Positions 26,407 through 35,647 are shown, counted from the first letter of the stretch. The stretch is 64,000 nucleotides of DNA from Dethiobacter alkaliphilus (GCA_016841605.1 JAENYV010000003.1:135064-199063); one strand, 5' to 3'. Numbers and translations are program-made. The notes: generated by a model from the letters alone, not told the origin.

Positions 26407-28281
26407 CTAAAATTCCGACCCCCAAAATTTTTTCGGTATCAGAGCAATAACCACCGGGGTGTCCGAGCCGCTGGGAGGTGTGTAAATGAATTCGGCCGTC
26501 TCGCCCGCTTCCACTACCCCCAGCACAGCAGCACGGTTTAGACCGGTAAAGTGGTCTGTCGCGGGAACTCTGTAAGCATTTCCGTCAGGGGCTTGAAAAG
26601 CCCCCCTGAAGATGCTGCCCCGGGGGTTTAATAAAACACCCGTTTTTTCCGGTGCGGATATCCTGATCCGGTAAACCGTGCCGTAATTGCCGAAACTTTC
26701 GACCAGATCCCCTGTCAATGGGTCTACACCATCAACCCAGGTGTCAAACCGGGAATCTTCCTTCCCTAAAATAATTTTTTCCTCTCTTTCACCATTCACC
26801 TGAATGGTAACCAGACAGTCCCCGCCGGGAAAAACGCCCCGTACTTGTTGGAAGTGCCTGGGCAGCACAGGGAGGGAAAGCAGGTAATCAGGCAGATTAT
26901 CCGGTTCGTTTTCCGGCGGGGCCGGCATTTCCGTTAGGAGTTGCATTTCCGGCGGGGCCGGATCAGGTGCCTTCTCCGGCCCCATAACAACACTTAAGGT
27001 CAAGACGCCGTCTGCCTGAAAGTCCTGCATATCTGTGACTGCTTCCTGATACTTAAGGGAACGAGAGCCAGGATTTAAAATAAGCTTCTCGCCCGGTTTA
27101 ATACTGACAGGGCTGGTTGGCTGTGAAGCTAGGTATCTTATTGCCACTGTTTGTCCCAGGCTCATATAATCACTTAACGGACCTCCCGCACCGGATTTCA
27201 ATGTTCTCAGAGTAACAGCTTCCGGACCGTTGTTTTCTGCGATAATATACAGACAGAGCTTTTCAGCGGAATCATTCAAATGATGATAGAACAACCGGAA
27301 ATTAGCCGAGACTTCACTCCGGTAAAGAATACCCGGCCCGGCCACCTCCTCCGGATTGTTGCTCATATGCACCACTGGTCCGCTCCGCTTAAAAATGGTG
27401 CTTTCATTTGCATCATACTGATTAAAATTTATATTATCCCCATTCTCAAATATTTCACCATAAACAGGCTTTAAGAACTTAAAAGCCGTTTCGGTCATGA
27501 GCCTTTCAGTGGAGACGGTAAAGCTTGCCGAGACGGTTTCACTCCAATTTCCCGCGGTATCCTTAATTCTTAAAAATAACAGGTACTCACCGGGACGAAA
27601 AAAAGCCCTGGGAGCGTTGCTGACACTCCGGGAATCTCCTGCAAGCAGGCAGCTCCACTCCTCCGCGGCGATACCTTCTCCGTCTTCATTTTGGAATGTA
27701 TAGCTGTATTTTGCTTCTTCTCCGATTTTAAGATGGTTATTCAGGAGCCCCAGCGAGGTAATAACCGGAGGCATATTAATTTTAACAGGTTCTTCAATCT
27801 CCTCAATAACTTCAGTAACGGTAATAGCCTTATCGACGGCATTATATGCAATGTGCATTTCCAGGTGCTCCGCCAGAAAACGGAGCGGGACCAGGGTACG
27901 TCCGTCCATGAGGAAAGGAGGACGGGTAATCTCTACTTCCTGTTCGTTTAAGAAAGACTGACCTGTTTTCAAAGACAGTTCTAAGTTCAGATCATTTTTC
28001 ATAATCTGAACTGATTCAGCAGTTAAATCCCAATTGACTACAGCACCAATAATCTGTTCGGCAACAAAACGCACGGGCAAAAATGTCGTCCCCTCCAGTA
28101 CTACGGGCAAAACATCAAGCTGATAAGGAGAATCATTCAGTAAGGCCTCCTTGCTGCCAAGGGTTAATACGACCTCTCTTGCGGCTTCCCGGGCATATGC
28201 GGCAGTATGGCCGGGTCGGAGAAATAGCGCTGTCAGTAGGGCGGTGAGGGTTAAGACAATACAAAATTTCCTGAATAGCAT
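26407..28281 (-). CDS. Secreted protein with copper-amine-oxidase-like N-terminal domains
   Basis: 624 residues with a signal peptide (residues 1-32, ending near PGHTAAYA). Residues about 35-155 hold two copies of the stalk domain of copper amine oxidases (VLEGTTFLPVRFVAEQIIG and MDGRTLVPLRFLAEHLEM), common in exported Firmicute proteins and unrelated to catalysis. A PKD/Ig-like segment follows (about 165-255), and the C-terminal half is a beta-rich region with no recognised domain. It is probably a cell-envelope or surface protein. It converges with ablB, 15 bp apart. Confidence 0.8.
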   Translation of the reverse strand: MLFRKFCIVLTLTALLTALFLRPGHTAAYAREAAREVVLTLGSKEALLNDSPYQLDVLPVVLEGTTFLPVRFVAEQIIGAVVNWDLTAESVQIMKNDLNLELSLKTGQSFLNEQEVEITRPPFLMDGRTLVPLRFLAEHLEMHIAYNAVDKAITVTEVIEEIEEPVKINMPPVITSLGLLNNHLKIGEEAKYSYTFQNEDGEGIAAEEWSCLLAGDSRSVSNAPRAFFRPGEYLLFLRIKDTAGNWSETVSASFTVSTERLMTETAFKFLKPVYGEIFENGDNINFNQYDANESTIFKRSGPVVHMSNNPEEVAGPGILYRSEVSANFRLFYHHLNDSAEKLCLYIIAENNGPEAVTLRTLKSGAGGPLSDYMSLGQTVAIRYLASQPTSPVSIKPGEKLILNPGSRSLKYQEAVTDMQDFQADGVLTLSVVMGPEKAPDPAPPEMQLLTEMPAPPENEPDNLPDYLLSLPVLPRHFQQVRGVFPGGDCLVTIQVNGEREEKIILGKEDSRFDTWVDGVDPLTGDLVESFGNYGTVYRIRISAPEKTGVLLNPRGSIFRGAFQAPDGNAYRVPATDHFTGLNRAAVLGVVEAGETAEFIYTPPSGSDTPVVIALIPKKFWGSEF

Positions 28282-28371
28282 AAATACCTCCCGGTCTTTC
28301 CTTATTTTCCTTTTTCTACTTCTTAGACGCCTTTTCTCTTCGGAAGGTTTTATGCTTTTTTCGTCTAAAAA

Positions 28372-29319
28372 TTATTTTGTAATTATCTCCGCTTCCGCTT
28401 CACTTGCCGGTACCCCTGCAGCCCGATCGCTTCGCCATAACCCCATTATTACTCCCCCAATAATCAATATTCCTCCCATCAAATGCAAAAAATACAAATT
28501 TTCACCGAGGACCAGGGGTGAGAGGATAACTGCATAGAAAGGAATAAGATTATAAAAGACCGTGGCTTTAATCGCGCCTATTTTACTTACCGACCAGTTC
28601 CAGCAGATAAAGGCAGCTACTGAGGCAAATATTCCCAGATAAATAAAAATTCCCATTACCTCCCCGGTTATTTTCGGAGGCATTTGCTGCACCTCATTGT
28701 ATACTGCCGGAGAAAGCAGTAAAACACCCAACCAGTTGGCATAGGCAGTAGCCGGCAAAACCGGAAAGCTCCTTGTAAGAATCCGCACAAAAATGGTATA
28801 GAGTCCCCAGATAACTGTTCCAAGCAAAATCAACAGATCCCCGCGGTTCATCTGCAAATGAAAGAGCATTTCCGGATTCCCTCTGGAGGCAATAAGGAAA
28901 ACGCCTGTGACCGACAACAAAACCCCTACCCAGAGACGCCAACCGGCCCTTTCACGCAGCAAGATCACGGCCATCAACATTGTCACCAAAGGATTGAAGC
29001 CATTGACCAGCGTGGCGTTAATGGCCGTTGTGTATGATAGCCCCATATAAAGAACGGTATTAAATAAAAACACACCGGTAAAAGCCATCGCCGCAATATA
29101 AATCCACTGTCTGCCGCGCGGCACAGGCCAGCGGTACCAAAAAGCCATACCGGCAAAAATAATGGCGGAAACCGTAAAACGCCCAAAGCACATGGTAAAC
29201 GGCGAGACATCGCTCGCCAGAAGCCTGCCCAGAACAAAATTGGTACTCCAAAAAAAGGTCCCCAACGTTAAAAGCAGGTAAGGAAAGCGGCGGTCTGTGG
29301 AAAGTGAAGAGATATTCAT
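28372..29319 (-). CDS. EamA/DMT family transporter
   Basis: 315 residues with ten hydrophobic segments arranged as two EamA repeats: the first begins at YLLLTLGTFFWSTNFVLGRL and the second at LLILLGTVIWGLYTIFVRIL. It has the usual internal GxxxxxxG packing and a Pro/Leu-rich loop. The family exports amino acids or metabolites; the substrate cannot be predicted. The ATG has AAGGAGG upstream. Confidence 0.88.
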   Translation of the reverse strand: MNISSLSTDRRFPYLLLTLGTFFWSTNFVLGRLLASDVSPFTMCFGRFTVSAIIFAGMAFWYRWPVPRGRQWIYIAAMAFTGVFLFNTVLYMGLSYTTAINATLVNGFNPLVTMLMAVILLRERAGWRLWVGVLLSVTGVFLIASRGNPEMLFHLQMNRGDLLILLGTVIWGLYTIFVRILTRSFPVLPATAYANWLGVLLLSPAVYNEVQQMPPKITGEVMGIFIYLGIFASVAAFICWNWSVSKIGAIKATVFYNLIPFYAVILSPLVLGENLYFLHLMGGILIIGGVIMGLWRSDRAAGVPASEAEAEIITK

Positions 29320-29388
29320 TTTGTTGCCTCCTTAACTCCTCTTTTCATTATATACTCCAGGGATATGTATTAGCAAAAGAATAGCTTA

Positions 29389-29424
29389 GTAAATCAGGGC
29401 GCCCTGTACGGCGCCCTGATTTAC
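29389..29424. terminator. Hairpin terminator downstream of the symporter operon
   Basis: Perfect 15-bp inverted repeat (29389-29403 with 29410-29424, ending GGGCGCC / GGCGCCC) and a 6-nt loop. It lies 56 bp past the symporter stop. The following T-tract is weak, so it may act with another factor, or as an mRNA 3' end. Confidence 0.6.
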
Positions 29425-29479
29425 ATTCTAGTCAAGAAGTTCTTTTCATAATTTTTTGCCATAACTGAAACAACATATT

Positions 29480-30985
29480 TTACATGGCGACTGTGCCGCC
29501 TTTTTTACCTTTAAACGCTCTGTTAATGATATCAATATACTCATTTGCTTCGGCTGACGGGGCCGGTGTGATGTAGGTTACGACTACCAGCACAATCACT
29601 CCTAAAACCATCGCCGGAAGGCCTGGGAGAAACCCAAACTTAAGACTTGCCGGCAGCCATCCAACAGTCAGGAAAATTAAGAAAAACTGCGAAATGATAA
29701 TTGCCCAAAACGCCGCTGCTTCCGTGCAGCGTTTCCAGTACAGCGCCCCGAACATGGGTATCCAGTTTAAGGCAAAACCAGCGAAGGCAAATTCAATAAT
29801 CTTAATAATCCCGGCAACCTTGGCTAAAGCAAGGAAGTAACCTACAACAGCCAGAATCAAAACGATCATCCTGGTTATCTTTACTGCAGCTTCACCGGTC
29901 GGCGGTTTTTTCGATTTCATCAGAAAATCTTTGACGATAATAGTAGATGCCGCCATTAACTGGGAGTCGATAGTGGACATCAGCGCGGCAAAAATAGCGG
30001 CCCCCAACAAGCCGACAACCCAGGGAGAGGCAAAGTGCGCAAGCAGCATAGGCATTATACTATCCGACGCTGACCCAACCAGGTCGGGGAAAACTGTCTT
30101 GCCCCACATGCCGCAATAAGCCATAACAAAAAAGATTATCGCGCCGCCGAGGGGGTAAATCATAGCCATTTGCTTTACGCTCTTGGGGTTTTTGCCGGCC
30201 AGGATCCGCATGAAGACCTGGGGAAACATGGTCACGGAAAAGGTTAAAATAACTCCGTAACTGAAAAATTGTTGCCAGGACATTTTGCTGCGATCCAGAA
30301 GATGCGGGTAATCTTGCAAAACACCTGCTGTAGCCTTAGCAGGCCCGCCGAGGGCGTAGGCCACAATTAAGAAAATTACTACTCCACCAACTAAAAACAC
30401 TGCTGTCTGGAATGTATTGACCCAGGCCGCTCCGCGCAAGCCGCCTGCCAAAAGATAATACAAAACAACTACCGTAACCAGCAAGGCTCCCAGCCAGTAA
30501 GGGATAAATCCTTTGGTTATTTCCTGCAATGTCACGGCGCCTCCCATGAGACCCGTCATTAAATATGGAACAGTGTAAACAATCAAGAAAAGGGCACTTA
30601 TATAAGCCAGCCGCGGGCTCTTCCACCGGCCGGAAATCATCTCAGAAATGGTCATATAACCGAACTTTTGAGCGATGACATAAGCCCGGCCGCCCAGCAC
30701 ATAGAACAAAAACGGCGTACCCCAGGCCCAACACGACACGAAGTAAGGCCAGGCAACCCAACCCGCGTGATAAGCGGTACCGGGAATACCTATTAATGTT
30801 ACCGCCGAAATGTTAGCGCCAAAAACACTTCCGAAAAGTACCCACATTCTAAATTCCCGGCTCGCCATGGCATAATCCTCAAGACTTTTTTTGGAATACT
30901 TGGTACTCCACCAGCCGATCCCAACAATAAATAGAGTATATATAATCATCATTACTATCGTATAGCCAACTTCCGGAGTCATCAT
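29480..30985 (-). CDS. Sodium:solute symporter (SSS family), possibly for an aromatic acid
   Basis: 501 residues and about 13 membrane segments, the SSS layout. The family's early segment is visible (WWSTKYSKKSLEDYAMASRE, then FGSVFGANISAVTLIGIPG), as is ALMSTIDSQLMAASTIIVKD in the sodium-site region. It resembles PanF and monocarboxylate/MctP-type members. It is preceded by a DUF3311-like small membrane protein, a usual companion, and beyond that by the benzoate-CoA-ligase-like gene on the same strand. Uptake of the ligase substrate is a reasonable inference. Confidence 0.85.
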   Translation of the reverse strand: MMTPEVGYTIVMMIIYTLFIVGIGWWSTKYSKKSLEDYAMASREFRMWVLFGSVFGANISAVTLIGIPGTAYHAGWVAWPYFVSCWAWGTPFLFYVLGGRAYVIAQKFGYMTISEMISGRWKSPRLAYISALFLIVYTVPYLMTGLMGGAVTLQEITKGFIPYWLGALLVTVVVLYYLLAGGLRGAAWVNTFQTAVFLVGGVVIFLIVAYALGGPAKATAGVLQDYPHLLDRSKMSWQQFFSYGVILTFSVTMFPQVFMRILAGKNPKSVKQMAMIYPLGGAIIFFVMAYCGMWGKTVFPDLVGSASDSIMPMLLAHFASPWVVGLLGAAIFAALMSTIDSQLMAASTIIVKDFLMKSKKPPTGEAAVKITRMIVLILAVVGYFLALAKVAGIIKIIEFAFAGFALNWIPMFGALYWKRCTEAAAFWAIIISQFFLIFLTVGWLPASLKFGFLPGLPAMVLGVIVLVVVTYITPAPSAEANEYIDIINRAFKGKKGGTVAM

Positions 30986-31116
30986 ATTTCCCCCTTTAAG
31001 TTTAATTAATAATATATTAATTATCTATTATCTATTATCTATTATAAAATTATTATCAATTATTTGAATATTTTAATCACAATAATACATTTATTAAGAT
31101 TAGAAAACACAATGCC

Positions 31117-31341
31117 CTACTCTTCACCGTCAGACCATAAATATTTACAGGTAATTATTACGACCATCCAACCCACAAACCAGATAAACAATTGGTACAG
31201 CATCGGATAAGTTAACCAGCCGAAGACAAAAGGCTCAATTTTCCACCCGTACCACCACCAGTCGACACGGATAATCAACAAGACTGCAAAAAGAAGATAC
31301 ATTAAGAAATTTAAAGTACTTTTTTGACCTTCATTTAGCAT
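31117..31341 (-). CDS. Small DUF3311-like membrane protein, companion of the symporter
   Basis: 74 residues with two membrane spans (about 10-26 and 44-66) and a Trp/Tyr-rich linker (VDWWWYGWKIEPFVFGW). The PFVFGWLTYPMLYQLFIW segment fits the P-x-x-FG-x-P-x-x-Y-Q-L pattern of DUF3311 proteins encoded just upstream of SSS symporters. AGGAGG precedes the ATG. Probably an accessory subunit. Confidence 0.7.
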   Translation of the reverse strand: MLNEGQKSTLNFLMYLLFAVLLIIRVDWWWYGWKIEPFVFGWLTYPMLYQLFIWFVGWMVVIITCKYLWSDGEE

Positions 31342-31876
31342 TTTTAAACATGCCTCCTATTTTCAATTTTTTGGTTTAGAGTAATTTATTTATAATAATG
31401 TATGAAACAAGATATTTTTTTGCCGGTTAAATATTATCTAATATTGGAAAATTACAGCACTAAACCCAATTTTTATCTCAATACGATGTCAGCAGTGCGG
31501 GAATAGCCCATTTCATAAGAAATTCATGATATAAACCGATAAATTATGCCGTAGGGGAGAACCCCTTCACAACAAATGCTGGGTCAATAATCGAGAAGAT
31601 GGACTCGCTTTCCGCTAAGCATCATGCAGGCAGAATATGAAGCAAACATATTAAAATTGACGCCTGCAGTATTAGTATGAAAATGTACGGGTTTTGGGAA
31701 TTTAATATAAATATTAACATATTATTTGATGGTAGCGAGAAAGTATTCGGGATACCTAAGCGTCTGCGAGTCCATTTTTATCAGTAAGTAAGCGGCACTT
31801 ACAAATCCAGTGTCACAAAGCCTGGAGAACAAAAGAGTCTAATACGTTTCACACTGCCGGATATTTAACTTCCAAA
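31342..31876. other. 535-bp intergenic region between the ligase and the symporter pair
   Basis: AT-rich and without a convincing gene. It holds only a short AGGGG/CCCCT hairpin near 31554-31567. I looked for a sigma-54 box here and found none, so it is open whether the symporter pair belongs to the ligase transcript or has its own promoter. Confidence 0.45.
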
Positions 31877-33442
31877 TTATTTTGAGCCGGCCAATTGCCT
31901 GAGTTTGAACCGCTGAATCTTGCCGGTTGCAGTTTTCGGCAGTTCGTCAATAGCCTCAATCCAGCGCGGGAACTTGTATGGAGCAATTGACTTCTTAACA
32001 AATATTTTTACTTCTTCCATAAGTTGATCAGTAACTTCGATACCTTCCTTGAAAACAACATACGCTTTTGGCTTAATCAGCCCATCATTATCCGCAGCAC
32101 CGACAACGCCGCATTCCAGCACTGCCGGGTGCTGCATCAGTGTCGTTTCCACTTCCACCGGAGAGACCCATATGCCGCCGGCTTTGATCATGTCGTCACC
32201 CCGGCCGGCATAAGTAAAATACCCCTCTTCATCCATAACGTACTGGTCGCCGGTATAGAACCACTCGCCCTGGAAGGTTTTTTTAGTTTTTTCATGTTTA
32301 TTCCAGTAGCACGCCGCAATACTGTCGCCTTTAATCATCAAAATGCCGGCTTCACCGGTAGGCAGAGTATTACCGTCACCATCCACAATCTTAGCCTCGT
32401 AACCCGGCACTAACATACCGGTACTGTCGGGTCTGGATTTACCTATCCTGTTGCTTATATAAATGTGCAAAATTTCTGTCGACCCAATCCCGTCAAGGAT
32501 TTCAATGCCCCATTTTTCTCTCCACTGCTTCCAAACAGCTCCCGGCAGTGCCTCACCGGCCGAAATGCCCAGCCTGATCGAACTCAAATCATATTTTGTC
32601 TCAGCGTCTTTTATCTGCAACATGGCGTTGTATGACGTCGGCACCCCAAAGAAAAGAGTCGGCTTGTATTTGGTTAAAACACTGTAGACATGATCGGGCT
32701 GGGGACGGTCCGGATGTAAAACGATCGACCCGCCCACATAAAATGCAAAATACAGGCCGTTGCCAAGACCGTATGCGAAAAATAACCTTGCTACCGAATA
32801 AGTTCTGTCATTTTCATTAATTTCCAGGATACCTTTGGCATATAACTCAGAGCTGTAGCTCATATCGTGATGTAAGTGAACGGTTCCTTTGGGAAAACCG
32901 GTTGTTCCGGAGCTATATAACCAAAAAGCCGCATCATCCGGTGAAGTAGGAGCGGTTTCACATTCAGTTGAGAAATTGTTAATTAATTCGCTAAAATTAA
33001 GGGTGCCCTCAACCTCTCCTATTACAATGATATTTTTTAAGAATATTAGTTCATCTTTCACCTTAAGAACAATAGGCAGCAGCTCTTTACTGACGACAAG
33101 GGCTTTCGCCCGGCTATCATTTAAAAGGTAGCGGTAATCTTCCGGCATCAACATAGTGTTGGTCGGGATGGGCACTGCGCCTATTTTCATGGCACCAAAA
33201 AATGTATAGACAAATTCCGGACAGTCAAACGTCAGCAGCAGTACTCTGTCTTCCATCCCTATTCCCAATGATTCCAACGCATTACCGGTGCGATTAACAC
33301 TATCCAGTACCTGCTTGTAGGTAATTTCATCATCTTTGTGGTAAATTGCTATTTTGTCGCCTCGCCCTTGCTGAACGTTCCAGTCGACAAAACGTTCCGC
33401 AGCATTAAACTTCTCCGGAAAATTAAGCTGCAATGAGTCCAA
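31877..33442 (-). CDS. bamY: Benzoate-CoA ligase family protein
   Basis: 521 residues, the length of benzoate-CoA ligases. AMP-forming acyl-CoA synthetase motifs are present: the P-loop FWLYSSGTTGFPKGTVH, the GIGSTEILHIYISN segment, FYTGDQYVMDEEGYF, and the catalytic lysine in LPKTATGKIQRFKL. The N-terminus (FNAAERFVDWNVQQGRGDKI) and HHDMSYSSELYAKGIL are typical of the benzoate subgroup. The TTG start has AGGAGG upstream. It lies about 300 bp downstream of a sigma-54 promoter nearly identical to that of the AOR-type operon. Aliphatic, cyclic or other aromatic acids remain possible substrates. Confidence 0.82.
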   Translation of the reverse strand: MDSLQLNFPEKFNAAERFVDWNVQQGRGDKIAIYHKDDEITYKQVLDSVNRTGNALESLGIGMEDRVLLLTFDCPEFVYTFFGAMKIGAVPIPTNTMLMPEDYRYLLNDSRAKALVVSKELLPIVLKVKDELIFLKNIIVIGEVEGTLNFSELINNFSTECETAPTSPDDAAFWLYSSGTTGFPKGTVHLHHDMSYSSELYAKGILEINENDRTYSVARLFFAYGLGNGLYFAFYVGGSIVLHPDRPQPDHVYSVLTKYKPTLFFGVPTSYNAMLQIKDAETKYDLSSIRLGISAGEALPGAVWKQWREKWGIEILDGIGSTEILHIYISNRIGKSRPDSTGMLVPGYEAKIVDGDGNTLPTGEAGILMIKGDSIAACYWNKHEKTKKTFQGEWFYTGDQYVMDEEGYFTYAGRGDDMIKAGGIWVSPVEVETTLMQHPAVLECGVVGAADNDGLIKPKAYVVFKEGIEVTDQLMEEVKIFVKKSIAPYKFPRWIEAIDELPKTATGKIQRFKLRQLAGSK

Positions 33443-33748
33443 ATGAATACCTCCTTAACGCTAATATTTGCAACATCCTGTCAAACTTTTCTTCTCTGTT
33501 ACTATTATCCGGCCTCAACCCCTTTCCCTAATGTTACCTTTATCGTTTGGGTAAGATACTATACATTTATTGTTTCCGTGTTTACCGGCAGTGGGGCTCA
33601 TAAAGTCACCTCCTTTTATATTCTGTTTTTCTTTTCATATCTCCTTGTCTGTCCGTTGCGAAAACATCGTTCTTTGTAAATGTCGGCTAATTCTCTAAAG
33701 TCGATAAAAAAAATTTTGCTGTAAAGAATATACTTTTCAATATCTTAA
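33443..33748 (-). other. Long 5' leader of the ligase gene
   Basis: About 300 nt lie between the sigma-54 promoter and the ligase start, similar in length to the leader of the AOR-type operon. I see no gene or known riboswitch; the frame at 33443-33679 on the plus strand lacks a ribosome site. Confidence 0.45.
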
Positions 33749-33764
33749 TGCAATATAAATGCCA
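33749..33764 (-). promoter_or_regulatory. Sigma-54 promoter of the CoA ligase gene
   Basis: Minus strand TGGCATTTATATTGCA: GG and GC with 10-bp spacing, one base from the AOR-operon promoter (TGGCAC there). The flanks AAT...AATT also match, 21 positions in all with one mismatch. Confidence 0.88.
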
Positions 33765-33849
33765 ATTTGACAAATCTATGCTAAAACCATTGAAACCGAA
33801 ACCTTTAGCTTTAAAATCCTTAATTAAACATAAAAGCATAATATAATTA

Positions 33850-33895
33850 TTTCATTTTTGAAAATTATTCTTTAGATAATTGCAAAATAGAAAAC
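33850..33895. promoter_or_regulatory. Putative upstream activator sites of the ligase gene
   Basis: TTTCATTTTTGAAA (33850-33863) and AATTGCAAAATAGAAAAC (33878-33895), identical to the elements at 16272-16318. Here they begin 86 bp upstream of the -24 box, against 89 bp there. The rest of the two intergenic regions is much less alike, so these blocks are specifically conserved. Confidence 0.72.
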
Positions 33896-34029
33896 TATGA
33901 ATTTTGAATTAATACTGAGCTGCAGGATTTGCAGGCAGGAAACGGGGAGCAACCGGTCCGGCGGTTGCCCGAATGCCCCTAATTGCTAATTTTCCCTATA
34001 GTGTTATTTAATCTTGAAAAAAAGTCTGG

Positions 34030-34075
34030 TATAATAATTTCATAAAAAAAGCCTTAATTAAAAGGCTTTTTCTTT
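34030..34075 (+). promoter_or_regulatory. Promoter -10 box and leader hairpin of selU
   Basis: TATAAT at 34030-34035, preceded by TGG (extended -10 type); the -35 box is poor. Transcription would start near 34042, directly into a 10-bp stem: AAAAAGCCTT (34046-34055) and AAGGCTTTTT (34062-34071), followed by CTTT. It looks like an intrinsic terminator inside the selU leader: either a stabilising 5' hairpin or an attenuator. Confidence 0.5.
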
Positions 34076-34092
34076 AAGGAAGTGTATGAAGA

Positions 34093-35157
34093 TTGTCGGA
34101 AGAAATAACTGTAGAAAAAGCTCTAAAATTAAAGAAACCTGTCTTTATTGATTTGCGTTCCCCATCGGAATTTTTAAGGGGTTCAATCCCGGGATCTGTT
34201 AACATTCCGCTCTTGGACGACGAGGAACGGGAAATTATCGGTTTAATCTATCGGCAGGATCAACAAAAAGCCCGCATGAAGGGAATTTCTTTTGTTTCTC
34301 CCAAACTTCCGGAAATAACCGGCCAGATTGGAAACATTAGTCATCAGGGAACACCCGTCCTCTACTGCTGGAGAGGTGGGATGCGCAGTAAAAGCCTTTA
34401 TACTCTCCTCACGGGCATTATGGATTTTCCTATCTATCGACTGGAAGGAGGCTATAAATCATACAGACGTTATATTCTTGAAAGACTGGAAGAATATAAA
34501 CTACCGATGCCTTTATTTGTGTTAAACGGCCTCACGGGTACCGGAAAAACAGAAATTTTGGCCATATTGGAAAACCTGGGTTGTCCGGTTCTCGACTTGG
34601 AGGCTCTTGCTCGACACAGAGGATCTGCTTTTGGCCACCTGGGCCTTCCCCGCCCAAGGTACCAGAAGGATTTTGACGGACTTCTTTGGAACCGTCTTGA
34701 GGAATTAAAAAATTGCGCATATCTTCTTGTTGAAGGAGAAGGGAAAAGAATCGGTTCCATCCACCTGCCGGACTTTCTCTACCAGGGTATTCTTTCCGGG
34801 AAACATATACTTTTAACATCTTCTCCGGCAAAACGGGTAGAAAGACTTTTAAAAGAATATACCCCGGGTACGGAAGAAGAAATTGAAACTGTCATCAGAG
34901 CAATCCAATCCTTAAAAAAATACCTCGGACACGTGAAGACAGAACAATTTATCTCCCTGGCAAAAGAAAAAAATTTTCAGGAGTTGGTTACCCGATTATG
35001 CCGCACATATTATGACCGGCTTTACAAAGATTCAAAACCGGAAAATACCTCTTTTATCCTGGAGGTTGACAGCAGTAATCCCAAGGAGGCAGCTCTGAGG
35101 ATTAAGGGCTTTATTGAAGCAGAAGTCGGAAACTGCCTGGCAAGCCGTCATCATTAA
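34093..35157 (+). CDS. selU: tRNA 2-selenouridine synthase (SelU/MnmH)
   Basis: 354 residues, the family length. The N-terminal rhodanese domain has PVFIDLRSPSEFLRGSIPG and the active-site Cys in LYCWRGGMRSKSL. The C-terminal half is a P-loop domain with LNGLTGTGKTEILAIL. SelU converts 2-thiouridine at the wobble position of Lys, Glu and Gln tRNAs to 2-selenouridine, using selenophosphate. Its presence agrees with the three UGA-containing genes: the organism uses selenium both in proteins and tRNA. TTG start with AAGGAAG upstream. Confidence 0.93.
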   Translation: MSEEITVEKALKLKKPVFIDLRSPSEFLRGSIPGSVNIPLLDDEEREIIGLIYRQDQQKARMKGISFVSPKLPEITGQIGNISHQGTPVLYCWRGGMRSKSLYTLLTGIMDFPIYRLEGGYKSYRRYILERLEEYKLPMPLFVLNGLTGTGKTEILAILENLGCPVLDLEALARHRGSAFGHLGLPRPRYQKDFDGLLWNRLEELKNCAYLLVEGEGKRIGSIHLPDFLYQGILSGKHILLTSSPAKRVERLLKEYTPGTEEEIETVIRAIQSLKKYLGHVKTEQFISLAKEKNFQELVTRLCRTYYDRLYKDSKPENTSFILEVDSSNPKEAALRIKGFIEAEVGNCLASRHH

Positions 35158-35194
35158 ATTAAACAATAGGAATAAGAAATAAGGAGGTAATTAA

Positions 35195-35587
35195 GTGACT
35201 ATCTATGATCATGCTCATGCTCTGGTTAAAGCAATTAGAGCTTCTTCCGAATATAAAAATTTTAAAAACGTACAGGAAAAGTTGCAGAAAGATAGCGGTG
35301 CAAAAAGAATGCTTGCCGATCTTCGCAAAACCCAATGGAATTTGCAGAAGCAAAAATTATCCGGTCTTGAAATAGCTCCTGAGCAGGAAGAACAACTTTC
35401 CCGTTTGCTGGAAGTAATAAATTTAAATCTCGTTGTTAAAGAATATCTGGAAGCAGAATACAGATTTAGCATTGTTTTGACTGATATCCAAAAAATTATC
35501 GGCGAGGCTATGCAAGATATTATTTCTCCGGAACTTTGGGATCAGGAAGAAGACAACAAAAAACAAAATCTTTCCGAAAAGGATTAA
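35195..35587 (+). CDS. YlbF family regulator
   Basis: 130 residues, almost wholly helical (IYDHAHALVKAIRASSEYKN to the C-terminal amphipathic helices). It fits the YlbF/YmcA (com_ylbF) family, whose Bacillus members form a complex with YaaT that tunes RNase Y and phosphorelay activity. The GTG start has AAGGAGG upstream. It follows selU by 37 bp on the same strand and is probably co-transcribed. Confidence 0.78.
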   Translation: MTIYDHAHALVKAIRASSEYKNFKNVQEKLQKDSGAKRMLADLRKTQWNLQKQKLSGLEIAPEQEEQLSRLLEVINLNLVVKEYLEAEYRFSIVLTDIQKIIGEAMQDIISPELWDQEEDNKKQNLSEKD

Positions 35588-35647
35588 CCTGGACACAGGC
35601 GAAAGAGGGGGACGGTTTTATCGTCTTCCCACGAAGAGCTAAGCAGG

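Noticed and set aside
31342-31876. A third sigma-54 promoter for the symporter pair
   Set aside because: No GG-N10-GC box of acceptable quality on the minus strand, and no copy of the enhancer-like blocks.
33443-33679. 78-residue plus-strand frame in the ligase leader
   Set aside because: It lacks a ribosome site and overlaps the predicted leader of the ligase transcript.
33911-33975. Possible structured RNA (GCAACCG/CGGTTGC hairpin) resembling a tRNA arm
   Set aside because: No acceptor stem, T-loop or CCA end; only a 7-bp hairpin. Not tRNA-Sec.
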